Assembly: GCF_022014495.1 (NCBI RefSeq)
Contig: NZ_JAKLSQ010000014.1
Span: 1 to 64,000 of the forward strand
DNA length: 64,000 nt
Reading direction: 5' to 3'
From: Sandaracinobacteroides sayramensis
GTDB taxonomy: Bacteria > Pseudomonadota > Alphaproteobacteria > Sphingomonadales > Sphingomonadaceae
Shown here: piece by piece, positions 1-7,542 of the stretch
Layout of the letters: the number at the start of each line of letters is the position of its first letter
Numbering within the stretch: the first letter of the stretch is position 1
Program-made: the position numbers and the translations under genes
The notes under the pieces: generated by a model
Database searches by the model: none
Told to the model about the DNA's origin: nothing
Seen by the model: the letters and a program-made list of their open reading frames with translations, nothing else

Positions 1-787
1 GATCGGGCCGGGGCGGCCGCGCCACCGCGCCATCGGCGGGGCGCGACGGGCGCACCGCCTGCGTGCGGCCCGGCGCGGGCGCGACGGCGCGCGGATTCTG
101 CCGCTCCACCTGCTTGCGGATATAATTGCCCATCACCGCGTCGGAATCCGGCCTTGGCCGCGTCGGCGGGCGGGTGCCCGGATTGTGCCCCGGATTATGC
201 CAGCCCGGCCGCCCCGGGCGCACATAATGCGAATTGCCTGGCCGATAGGCCCAATAGCCCGGCGCGTTCACCCACCAGCCGTCGCCATAACCATAGCCAT
301 AGCGATTCCAGCCATAGGGCGGCAGCGGCGCCCAGCTCGCATAGCCGTTGCCGGCCCGCCAATCGACCCAGCTCGCCCCGAAGCGGGTATCGGGCACCCA
401 GAACCAGCCCAGCCGGCTGTCGCGGCCCCAGCGGCCATAATGATAGGTGGCCCAGCCGAACGGCTCCGACGACATCCAGCGCCGGCCATAGCGCGGATCG
501 TCCCGCCAGTAGCCGCGCGAATAGGGCTGCCAGCCGGCGCCGACATTGGCGGGCAGGAACACCCGGCCATAGCGGTCGTGCAGGCTCCAGCTCCCATAGG
601 CCGACAGCGCGCCATAGAAAATGTCGACGGAAGCCGCGTCGCGGCCCCACCATTCGACCGGCGGCGCCGAATCGACATAATGGCCGCTGTCGAGCGGCGC
701 TTCCGACCAGCCATAGGGAGAGACGCAGCCCGCCAGCGCCAGGCCGGCGCCCAGAACCACCATCGGTGCCAATATCATCTGCTTCAT
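1..787 (-). CDS. Outer-membrane-type lipoprotein rich in YG/W motifs, 3' end outside the window (partial)
   Basis: The frame is open from ATG 787 to the left edge, about 262 codons, with no stop. Residues 1-21 form a lipoprotein signal (MKQMILAP..., lipobox LALAGC, Cys21). The mature part is dominated by Tyr, Gly and Trp, with recurring YG-x-W and RYGRVFLP-like segments, then a Pro/Arg-rich tail. This resembles the DUF6600/YXWGXW-repeat lipoproteins common in Proteobacteria, whose function is not known. It is divergent from the peptidase gene at 911. The lipoprotein call is firm; the family name is recognition by pattern only. Confidence 0.72.
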   Translation of the reverse strand, partial: MKQMILAPMVVLGAGLALAGCVSPYGWSEAPLDSGHYVDSAPPVEWWGRDAASVDIFYGALSAYGSWSLHDRYGRVFLPANVGAGWQPYSRGYWRDDPRYGRRWMSSEPFGWATYHYGRWGRDSRLGWFWVPDTRFGASWVDWRAGNGYASWAPLPPYGWNRYGYGYGDGWWVNAPGYWAYRPGNSHYVRPGRPGWHNPGHNPGTRPPTRPRPDSDAVMGNYIRKQVERQNPRAVAPAPGRTQAVRPSRPADGAVARPPRPD

Positions 788-910
788 AACCGACACGATG
801 TGACGAAGCGGTTGAACGGGGGCTGACCGGAACTTCGCCGAAACGGGTTGCCTTCAGCATAGTATACGATTTAGGCTGGAGCCGCCAAGACAAGAGGAAA
901 GGGGTGCGGG

Positions 911-2674
911 ATGAGCGGGCATCGTTTGGTAGCGACAGTGGCGGTTTCGCTTTGGCTGGGAGGCGTGCCGGGCGCGACCCTCGCCCAGACGGCCCAGACG
1001 GCCCCCGTGCAATCGGCCGACGCCCGGCTGAAGGCGCTCTACGACGCCGAATATGAATGGCGCCGCCGCGACCAGGGCCGGCTCGAAGGCTTCGGCCCCG
1101 CCTCGCTGGGGGACAGGCTGCCCCGCGTCGATCCGAAGTCGCAGGCCTCGCGCCTCGCCTATTGGGACGGCGTGCTGGCCGAGCTGGACCGGATCCCCCA
1201 CGACCAGCTTTCGCACGAAGAGCGGATCAACGCCGCCGTCTTCCGCACGGCGGTGGAGGTGATGGCCAACGAGGTTCGCTGGAAAACCCATGAAATCCCC
1301 TTCAACACCGACAGCTTCTTCTGGACCGGCCTTTCCCCCATGCCCGGCAGCGGCTTCGCCGACGCCGCCCAGTATCGCCGCTACATCAGCCGCCTGAACG
1401 ACATCCCGCGCTATTTCGCCGAGAATATCGCCAATATGGAGAGCGGCCTGAAGCGCGGCTTCTCCAACCCGCAGGTGGTGCTGGCCGGCCGCGACAAAAC
1501 GGCGGAACCCTATCAGGCGCGCGACGAGACGAACCCGCTCTATGGCCCCTTCAAGGCGATGCCCGCCTCGATCCCCGCCGACGAGCAGGCGCGGCTGAAG
1601 GCGGAAGGGCTGGCCGCCATCCGCAATGTGGCGGCGCCCGCCTACGACGATCTGCTGGCCTTCCTGCGGACGGAATATTTCCCCAGGGCCCGCTCCGGCA
1701 TCGCCGCTTCGGAGCTGCCCGATGGCCGCGCCTTCTACCGCTCGCGGGTGCGCGACTTCACCACCACCGACCTGACGCCGAAGCAGATCCACGAGATCGG
1801 CCTGAAGGAAGTGGCCCGCATCCGCGCCGACATGGAAGCGACGATGAAGGAAACCGGCTTCAAGGGCACGATGCCGGAATTCTTCCACTTCCTGCGAACC
1901 GACCCGCAATTCTATGCGAAGACCCCGCACGAACTGCTGGCCGAAGCCTCCTATGTGGTGATGAAGTCGATCGGCAAGATGAACGAGACCGTCGGCACGC
2001 TGCCGCGCTACCGCCACGGCATCGTCCCCGTCCCGGACGCCATCGCCCCCATCTACACCAGCGGCCGGGGCGGGCTGCAGAACTGCCAGTTCAACACCTA
2101 CAAGCTCGATTCCCGCCCGCTCTACACCCTGCCGGCGCTGGCCCTGCACGAATGCACGCCCGGCCACAGCTTCCAGGCCGCGCTGGCGCTGGAAGCGCCC
2201 GAGCGGCCGGACTTCCGCAAGCAGCTCTATTTCTCCGGCTATGGCGAGGGCTGGGGCCTCTACACCGAATGGCTGGGGCAGCAGATGGGCATCTACGAAA
2301 CCCCCTATCAGGAATTCGGCCGCCAGACCTACGAGATGTGGCGCGCGGTGCGGCTGGTGATCGACACCGGCATGCACGAATATGGCTGGAGCCGCGAAAA
2401 GGCGCTGGAATATTTCAAGGACAATGTGGCGCTTTCCGAGCTGGAGATCACCAACGAGGTCGATCGCTACATCAGCTGGCCCGGGCAGGCGCTGGCCTAT
2501 AAATTGGGGGAGATCAGCATTCGCAACCTCAGGCGGGAAGCCGAAGCGAAGCTGGGGCCGAAGTTCGACCAGAGGCAATTCCACGACGTGATCCTGGGGC
2601 TGGGCGCCGTGCCGCTGACGGTGCTGGAATCCGAAGTCCGGCGCTGGATCGACGAAACCGCCGCCAAGGGCTGA
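911..2674 (+). CDS. DUF885 family exported metallopeptidase-like protein
   Basis: A 587-residue protein with an N-terminal signal peptide (cleavage likely after TLAQ near residue 26), so periplasmic or secreted. It carries the family hallmark HECTPGH (His413, Glu414, His419), a variant zinc-protease HExxPGH motif, followed about 28 residues later by GYGEGWGLYTEWL, also conserved in DUF885. Length fits the family (550-620 residues). The start ATG 911 follows a purine-rich GAGGAAAGG. Substrate is unknown; DUF885 proteins are predicted peptidases or carboxypeptidases. The gene stands alone, followed by a palindromic repeat. Confidence 0.85.
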   Translation: MSGHRLVATVAVSLWLGGVPGATLAQTAQTAPVQSADARLKALYDAEYEWRRRDQGRLEGFGPASLGDRLPRVDPKSQASRLAYWDGVLAELDRIPHDQLSHEERINAAVFRTAVEVMANEVRWKTHEIPFNTDSFFWTGLSPMPGSGFADAAQYRRYISRLNDIPRYFAENIANMESGLKRGFSNPQVVLAGRDKTAEPYQARDETNPLYGPFKAMPASIPADEQARLKAEGLAAIRNVAAPAYDDLLAFLRTEYFPRARSGIAASELPDGRAFYRSRVRDFTTTDLTPKQIHEIGLKEVARIRADMEATMKETGFKGTMPEFFHFLRTDPQFYAKTPHELLAEASYVVMKSIGKMNETVGTLPRYRHGIVPVPDAIAPIYTSGRGGLQNCQFNTYKLDSRPLYTLPALALHECTPGHSFQAALALEAPERPDFRKQLYFSGYGEGWGLYTEWLGQQMGIYETPYQEFGRQTYEMWRAVRLVIDTGMHEYGWSREKALEYFKDNVALSELEITNEVDRYISWPGQALAYKLGEISIRNLRREAEAKLGPKFDQRQFHDVILGLGAVPLTVLESEVRRWIDETAAKG

Positions 2675-2747
2675 AGCCGACGGCGCTCCCTTTGCGGGGA
2701 TGGCCGCGCAATTCCCCAACCCCATCCCCCCGGATTCCCCAACCCCC

Positions 2748-2836
2748 GTCACCCCGGGCTTGACCCGGGGGTCCAGCTTTGTTCTCCGACGCTATGGCAG
2801 TGGAAAAGCCGGACCCCGGGTCAAGCCCGGGGTGAC
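2748..2836. repeat. Family-1 hairpin repeat, two-arm copy
   Basis: An 89-bp element whose arms are near-perfect inverted repeats: the left arm begins GTCACCCCGGGCTTGACCC and the right arm ends with its complement, ...CAAGCCCGGGGTGAC. Each arm also contains its own small hairpin (CCCGGGCTTGACCCGGG). Related copies lie at 5396, 12327, 31879, 44839, 47229, 52655 and 63462, always between genes. It lies downstream of the peptidase gene and downstream of the convergent acyl-CoA dehydrogenase gene. Confidence 0.85.
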
Positions 2837-2922
2837 GAGAGGCTCGGTTCAAGCCGGACTGCCCACCGACTCTGTTGCGGCAATGCCAGAATTTCGCAGC
2901 CATCCCCGGAAGGGGCGGGGCT

Positions 2923-4047
2923 TTAAAGCCCCGCTTCCAGCCGGCCCATATGCCAGTCGAAATCCCCGAACTGGGTTTCGATGATCGACAGCCGCTTGAA
3001 ATAATGCCCGGCCGGCAGTTCCTGGGTGATGCCGATGCCGCCATGCGTCTGCACCGCCCACTGGCCCAGCGCCCGCGCGCCCTTGTTGATCTTCGCTTTC
3101 GCCTGGCTGACCCATTTCGGCCGCTCGGCGTCGTCCAGCCGCAGCGTGCCCATCAGCGTCATGGAGGTCGCCTGCTCGGCTTCCATGAACATGTCCACCA
3201 GCCGGTGCTGGATCACCTGGAAGTCGCCGATCGCCTTGCCGAACTGCTTGCGCTGCTTCGCATAATCCAGCGTCAGCTCGTGCAGCTTCTTCATGGCGCC
3301 GGTCGCTTCGGCGCATTGCGCCATGGCGGCATGGTCCAGCAGCTTCCCGATCAGCGGCAGCGCCCCGCCTTCCGCCCCCAGCAGCGCCTCGGCACCGATT
3401 GCCGCATTCTCGAAATAGATTTCGCTCGCCATATAGCCGTCGACGCAAGGATAGTCGCGCCGCACCACGCCCTTCTGCCCGGCCTCCACCAGGAACAGCG
3501 ACACGCCGTCCGCCTCGCGCTGGCCGCCGCCGGTGCGCGCCGACACCAGAAGATGCGTCGCATAGGGCGCCGCCACCACGACCGCCTTATGCCCGTTCAG
3601 CACCCAGCCAGCCCCATCCGCCTTCGCCGTCGTCGCCACGTCGGCCGGATTGTAGCGCCCCTGCGGCTCGTAGAATCCGGCGCCCAGGATCACCTCGCCG
3701 GCGATGATGCCCGGCACCAGCGCCTCGGCTACCGCGCCGCCGGTTTCCACCAGCGCGCCGGCGCCCTGCACCACGGTCGCCACATAGGGCTCCACCGCGA
3801 TCGCCCGGCCGAATTCCTCCATCAGCACCATGCTGTCGATCGGGCCGCCGCCGAAGCCGCCATAGGCCTCGGGCAGGGCCGCGCCCAGGATTCCAAGCTC
3901 GGTCGCCAGCGCCTTCCACACGCCCGGATCGCGGCCGCCGTCGCGCCGCAGCATGGCGGCGCGCTTGTCGAAATCATAGGTGTCGGCAAGGTAGCGGCTC
4001 AGCGTGTCGCGCAGCATCACCTGCGTTTCGGAGAAATTGAAGTCCAA
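2923..4047 (-). CDS. Acyl-CoA dehydrogenase, small/non-catalytic partner subunit
   Basis: A 374-residue acyl-CoA dehydrogenase fold (N-terminal helical domain, central beta domain near residues 120-220, C-terminal helical domain with YAKQRKQFGKAIGDFQ and QTHGGIG). It follows the large partner gene with a 41-bp gap. Both catalytic-base positions look altered: the MCAD-type YEGT segment reads IIETQFG and the IVD-type position reads LLDHAAMAQ. That pattern fits heteromeric enzymes such as pimeloyl-CoA dehydrogenase PimCD or mycobacterial ChsE, in which one subunit supplies the active site. It probably takes part in beta-oxidation of a dicarboxylic, branched or steroid-like acyl-CoA; the substrate cannot be read from sequence. 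Confidence 0.85.
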   Translation of the reverse strand: MDFNFSETQVMLRDTLSRYLADTYDFDKRAAMLRRDGGRDPGVWKALATELGILGAALPEAYGGFGGGPIDSMVLMEEFGRAIAVEPYVATVVQGAGALVETGGAVAEALVPGIIAGEVILGAGFYEPQGRYNPADVATTAKADGAGWVLNGHKAVVVAAPYATHLLVSARTGGGQREADGVSLFLVEAGQKGVVRRDYPCVDGYMASEIYFENAAIGAEALLGAEGGALPLIGKLLDHAAMAQCAEATGAMKKLHELTLDYAKQRKQFGKAIGDFQVIQHRLVDMFMEAEQATSMTLMGTLRLDDAERPKWVSQAKAKINKGARALGQWAVQTHGGIGITQELPAGHYFKRLSIIETQFGDFDWHMGRLEAGL

Positions 4048-4088
4048 AATCCGTCTCCCGTGAAACCTGTCTCAGGGGGTGCCGGGCC

Positions 4089-5297
4089 TCAGAGGCCCAG
4101 CACCATCTTCGCGATGATGTTGCGCTGGATCTCGTTCGATCCGCCGTAGATCGAGGTCTTGCGCATGTTGAAATAGGTGGGCGCGGCGCGGTGCGCGAAC
4201 TCCGGCCCGATCGGATATGCGTTCGAGCCTTCCGGGAAGCCGCGGAAATAGGGCGCGGCATAATTGCCCGCCGCTTCCAGCACCAGCTCCGTCAGACGCT
4301 GCTGGATTTCCGTGCCCTTCACCTTCAGCAGCGAGGATTCCGGCCCCGGCCCCTTGCCGGCGGCTTCGCCCGCCAGCGTGCGCAGTTCGGTGAACTCCAG
4401 CGCCGTCAGGTCGGTTTCCAGCTCCGCCACCTTGCGGCGGAAGAAGGGGTTGGACAGCAGCGGCTGGCCGTTGCCGTCCGGCTGCGCCGCGGCGATTTCC
4501 TTCAGCCTCTCGATCCCGCGCTTGGAGCGCGCCACGCCGGCGATTCCGGTGCGCTCATGCGCCAGCAGGAACTTGGCGCAGGTCCAGCCCTTGTTCTCCT
4601 CGTAAACCCGGTTCTCGACCGGCACCTTCACATTGTCGAGCCAGACTTCGTTCACTTCATGCTCGCCGCCCAGCGTGATGATCGGCTTCACCGTGATGCC
4701 CGGCGTCTTCATGTCGATCAGCAGGAAGCTGATCCCCTCCTGCGGCTTCACCGTCGGGTCGGTGCGCACCAGGAAGAAGCCCCAGTCGGCGTGCTGCGCC
4801 AGTGTCGTCCAGGTCTTCTGGCCGTTGACGATATAATAGTCCTTGCCGTCTTCCGTCACCCGCTCGGCCCGCGTGCGCAACGAGGCGAGATCGGAACCGG
4901 CGCCCGGCTCGGAATAGCCCTGGCACCACCAGACATGGCCCGACAGGATGCCGGGCAGATGCTGCGCCTTCTGCTCCGGCGTGCCGAAGGTGTAGATCAC
5001 CGGCCCGACCATGTTCACGCCGAACGGCAACGGCGGGATGGTCTCGGCGCGGGCGGACTCCTCGGAGAAGATGTAGCGCTCGGTCGCCGTCCAGCCCGGC
5101 CCGCCATATTCCTTCGGCCAGCCGGGCGCCGCCCAGCCCTTCGTCGCCAGGATCTGGTGCCAGGCGAGCATGTCCTCCCTGCCCAGTTCCTCGCCCTCGT
5201 CCTGCTTGCCGCGCAGGTGGGCGGGGTAGTTTTCGGCAATGAACTTGCGCACTTCGTCGCGGAAAGCGGTTTCTTGCGGGCTGAACGCCAGATCCAT
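4089..5297 (-). CDS. Acyl-CoA dehydrogenase, large/catalytic subunit of the pair
   Basis: A 402-residue acyl-CoA dehydrogenase. ATG 5297 is preferred over upstream in-frame starts because GGGAGA precedes it at good spacing and the family begins MDLAFSPQE. FAD/substrate landmarks include [12 protein letters not shown] near residue 135 and the C-terminal IYGGSNEIQRNIIAK. In that last motif the MCAD-type catalytic Glu (YEGT) is Gly, but HERTG in the G-helix offers an isovaleryl-CoA-dehydrogenase-type base. Together with the downstream gene it probably forms an alpha2beta2 enzyme. It resembles PimC/FadE-type large subunits. Confidence 0.88.
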   Translation of the reverse strand: MDLAFSPQETAFRDEVRKFIAENYPAHLRGKQDEGEELGREDMLAWHQILATKGWAAPGWPKEYGGPGWTATERYIFSEESARAETIPPLPFGVNMVGPVIYTFGTPEQKAQHLPGILSGHVWWCQGYSEPGAGSDLASLRTRAERVTEDGKDYYIVNGQKTWTTLAQHADWGFFLVRTDPTVKPQEGISFLLIDMKTPGITVKPIITLGGEHEVNEVWLDNVKVPVENRVYEENKGWTCAKFLLAHERTGIAGVARSKRGIERLKEIAAAQPDGNGQPLLSNPFFRRKVAELETDLTALEFTELRTLAGEAAGKGPGPESSLLKVKGTEIQQRLTELVLEAAGNYAAPYFRGFPEGSNAYPIGPEFAHRAAPTYFNMRKTSIYGGSNEIQRNIIAKMVLGL

Positions 5298-5395
5298 CGG
5301 GTAATCTCCCTTGCAACTGCCATGGCGGCTAGCATCCGCCCTCCCCCATTCCAAGCTGACATATTGGCGTATCCGACGAGGGGCCATCCTCTCCC

Positions 5396-5483
5396 GTCAC
5401 CCCGGGCTTGACCCGGGGTCCAGCTTTCTTCTTCCACCGCCTCGCCAACAGAATAGCTGGACCCCGGGTCAAGCCCGGGCGAC
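5396..5483. repeat. Family-1 hairpin repeat, two-arm copy
   Basis: An 88-bp two-arm palindrome in the 276-bp gap between the divergent acyl-CoA dehydrogenase and glutathione S-transferase genes. The loop text CACCGCCTCGCCAACAGAAT is shared exactly with the copy at 52655, showing that the loop as well as the arms is conserved between copies. The right arm ends GGGCGAC, a small decay from GGGGTGAC. Confidence 0.85.
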
Positions 5484-5573
5484 GGGGAGATGGCGGCTGG
5501 CCCCATCCAGACGGCCCGGCAAATGCACAGCCCTCTGGCGCGCGCGGATTCCGGCGCTAATAGGAGGTTGAAC

Positions 5574-6239
5574 ATGTGGCGCCTCCATCAATTCCCCCTT
5601 TGCCCCTTCAGCCGTGCGGTTCGCTTCGCCATGGCCGAGAAGGGCGTGGCCGCGGAACTGGCGCTGGCCTACCCCTGGGAACGCGGCGAGACGCTGTCGC
5701 GCCTGAACCCGGCGATCCAGACTCCGGTGGTGGAAAATGGCAATCTCGTGCTGTGCGACAGCAACGCCATCATCGAATATCTCGACGAAACGGTGGAGCG
5801 CACGCCGCTCATCGGCGCCAGCGCCGCCGAGCGGGCGGAGGCGCGCCGCCTCGCCCACTGGTTCGGCCAGCGCTTCTACGGCGAGGTGACGGCGCCGCTG
5901 CTGGCGGAACGCATGTACAAGCGCATCATCAGCCGCGAGATGCCGGACGGGATAGCCATCCGCAACGCCAACCGCGCCGCCGAACTGCACCTGCAATATA
6001 TCGACGACCTGCTGGACGAGAACCGCTGGCTGGCCGGCCCCACCTTCAGCCTGGCGGACATCCACGCCGCCGCGCAGATTTCGGTGGCCGACTATCTGGG
6101 CGGAATCGACTGGGGCGGCCATCCGGCCGCCAAGGTCTGGTATTCGGCGCTGAAGTCCCGCCCCAGCTTCCGGGCGCTTCTCTCCGACCGGATGGAGGGG
6201 ATCCGCCCGCCTCCGGACTACGACAAGCTCGACTTCTGA
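5574..6239 (+). CDS. Glutathione S-transferase family protein
   Basis: A 221-residue cytosolic protein with an N-terminal thioredoxin-fold domain (residues 1-77; FPLCPFSRAVRFAMAEKG, TPVVENG with the cis-Pro, CDSNAIIEYLDE for the gamma-glutamyl contact) and an all-helical C-terminal domain (ENRWLAGPTFSLADIHAAA, the N-capping S/T-x-x-D motif). ATG 5574 is chosen for an exact AGGAGG seven bases upstream; earlier in-frame codons lack one. Likely conjugates glutathione to electrophiles or acts in stress defence; substrate unknown. Confidence 0.88.
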   Translation: MWRLHQFPLCPFSRAVRFAMAEKGVAAELALAYPWERGETLSRLNPAIQTPVVENGNLVLCDSNAIIEYLDETVERTPLIGASAAERAEARRLAHWFGQRFYGEVTAPLLAERMYKRIISREMPDGIAIRNANRAAELHLQYIDDLLDENRWLAGPTFSLADIHAAAQISVADYLGGIDWGGHPAAKVWYSALKSRPSFRALLSDRMEGIRPPPDYDKLDF

Positions 6240-6261
6240 GGCGCCAGGGGCCGGAGCGGCT

Positions 6262-7542
6262 TCAGCCGCGCGCGTGATCCGCCGCCAGCGCCCTGTTCAG
6301 CCGCTTTTCGTTCGGCCCCTTCTCATTCCCCAGCGATTGCAGCATCAGCACCACCGCCTGCTGCCGGATCGGGTCGACATGGCAGAGCGTGCTCGCCGCT
6401 CCGCCCCAACCCCATGTGTCGACGGAATAATGTTCCGGGTTGCGGGCGCTCGTCTCGAACAGCACGGAGCGGCCGCCGGCGCCATAGCCCTCCGTCTCGG
6501 CGTAGAACACGCCCGGCTCCATCAGGTTCGACATGGCAAGGCGGGCCATGCCGCGCGGCAGCAGCATCTTCCCCTCGAACAGCCCCTCGTTCAGCATCAT
6601 CTGCAGGAACCGGGCGAAATCCTCCGCCGAAGAGGCAAGCCCGGCCCCGCCGGCCAGCATCGCCGGACGGGCGGAAAGCTCGGTCTTCGCGGCGCTGTCG
6701 ATCAGCACCGGCTTCTCCAGCAGCGCCCAGTTCGCCGGGTTGCGCCAGGCGTAAAGCCCGGAAAGCCGCTTCTGCTGCGCCCCCGTCAGCCAGAAGCCGG
6801 TGTCGCGCATGCCGAGCGGCTGGAGCAGCTGCCCGGCGAAGATGCGGTCGAGCGTCTTTCCCGTCAGGCGCTCCAGCAGCGCGCCGGCGACATCCAGCGA
6901 GATGGAATAATGGTAGAGCGTGCCCGGCTCGGCCAGCAGCGGCAGCGTCGCCAGCCGCTCCATATAGGTCTTGAGGTCAGGCGCCGGCGTATCCCCCGGC
7001 CCCAGCAGCGCGCCCGCCGACATCGGCTGCAGCCCCAGCCTTTTATATTCCTTCTGCAGCGGCCCGTTGCCGGTGAAGCTGTAGGTGAAGCCGGCGGTGT
7101 GCGTCAGCAGATGCCGCAGCAGGATCGGCTTTTCCGCCGGCCTGCTGTCCAGCCCCTTCTCCGGGTCGGTCAGCACCCGCATGCGGCCGAATTCGGGCAT
7201 GATCTCGGCTATGGGCGTGTCGATCGTCAGCTTGCCGTCGGCCACCTGCTGCAGGGCGGCGACGCCGGTCACCTGCTTCGTCATGGAGAAGATGCGCCAG
7301 ATGGTGGCGGGCGTCACCGGCGCCCCGCCTTCGAACTGGGTCCGGCCCGTCGCCATCCAGGTAGGGCGGAAACCGCCAGGCTTCAGCACGCCGACGATGG
7401 CGCCCGGCACCAGACCTTCCGCCACATAGGCCTCGATCAGCGCCTGCACCGCCGGATAGGGGCTGCCGCGTCCGAAAGCCGGGGCCGCGCCCGTGCCGGC
7501 CGCCGCCACGATTCCCGCCAGCAGCCGGCGCCGGTCCAGCAT
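6262..7542 (-). CDS. Serine hydrolase (beta-lactamase/esterase family VIII-like), Tat-exported
   Basis: A 426-residue protein beginning MLDRRRLLAGIVAAAGTG, a twin-arginine-type signal, so probably periplasmic. The SxxK nucleophile motif appears as SMTK (residues ~82-85) and the YxN-like motif as YHYSIS. The C-terminal GWGGAAST segment replaces KTG, as in family VIII esterases and class C-like penicillin-binding homologues. Its ATG overlaps the stop of the patatin gene by one base (TGATG), so the two are translationally coupled. Activity may be esterase or peptidase; true beta-lactamase function is not implied. Confidence 0.83.
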   Translation of the reverse strand: MLDRRRLLAGIVAAAGTGAAPAFGRGSPYPAVQALIEAYVAEGLVPGAIVGVLKPGGFRPTWMATGRTQFEGGAPVTPATIWRIFSMTKQVTGVAALQQVADGKLTIDTPIAEIMPEFGRMRVLTDPEKGLDSRPAEKPILLRHLLTHTAGFTYSFTGNGPLQKEYKRLGLQPMSAGALLGPGDTPAPDLKTYMERLATLPLLAEPGTLYHYSISLDVAGALLERLTGKTLDRIFAGQLLQPLGMRDTGFWLTGAQQKRLSGLYAWRNPANWALLEKPVLIDSAAKTELSARPAMLAGGAGLASSAEDFARFLQMMLNEGLFEGKMLLPRGMARLAMSNLMEPGVFYAETEGYGAGGRSVLFETSARNPEHYSVDTWGWGGAASTLCHVDPIRQQAVVLMLQSLGNEKGPNEKRLNRALAADHARG

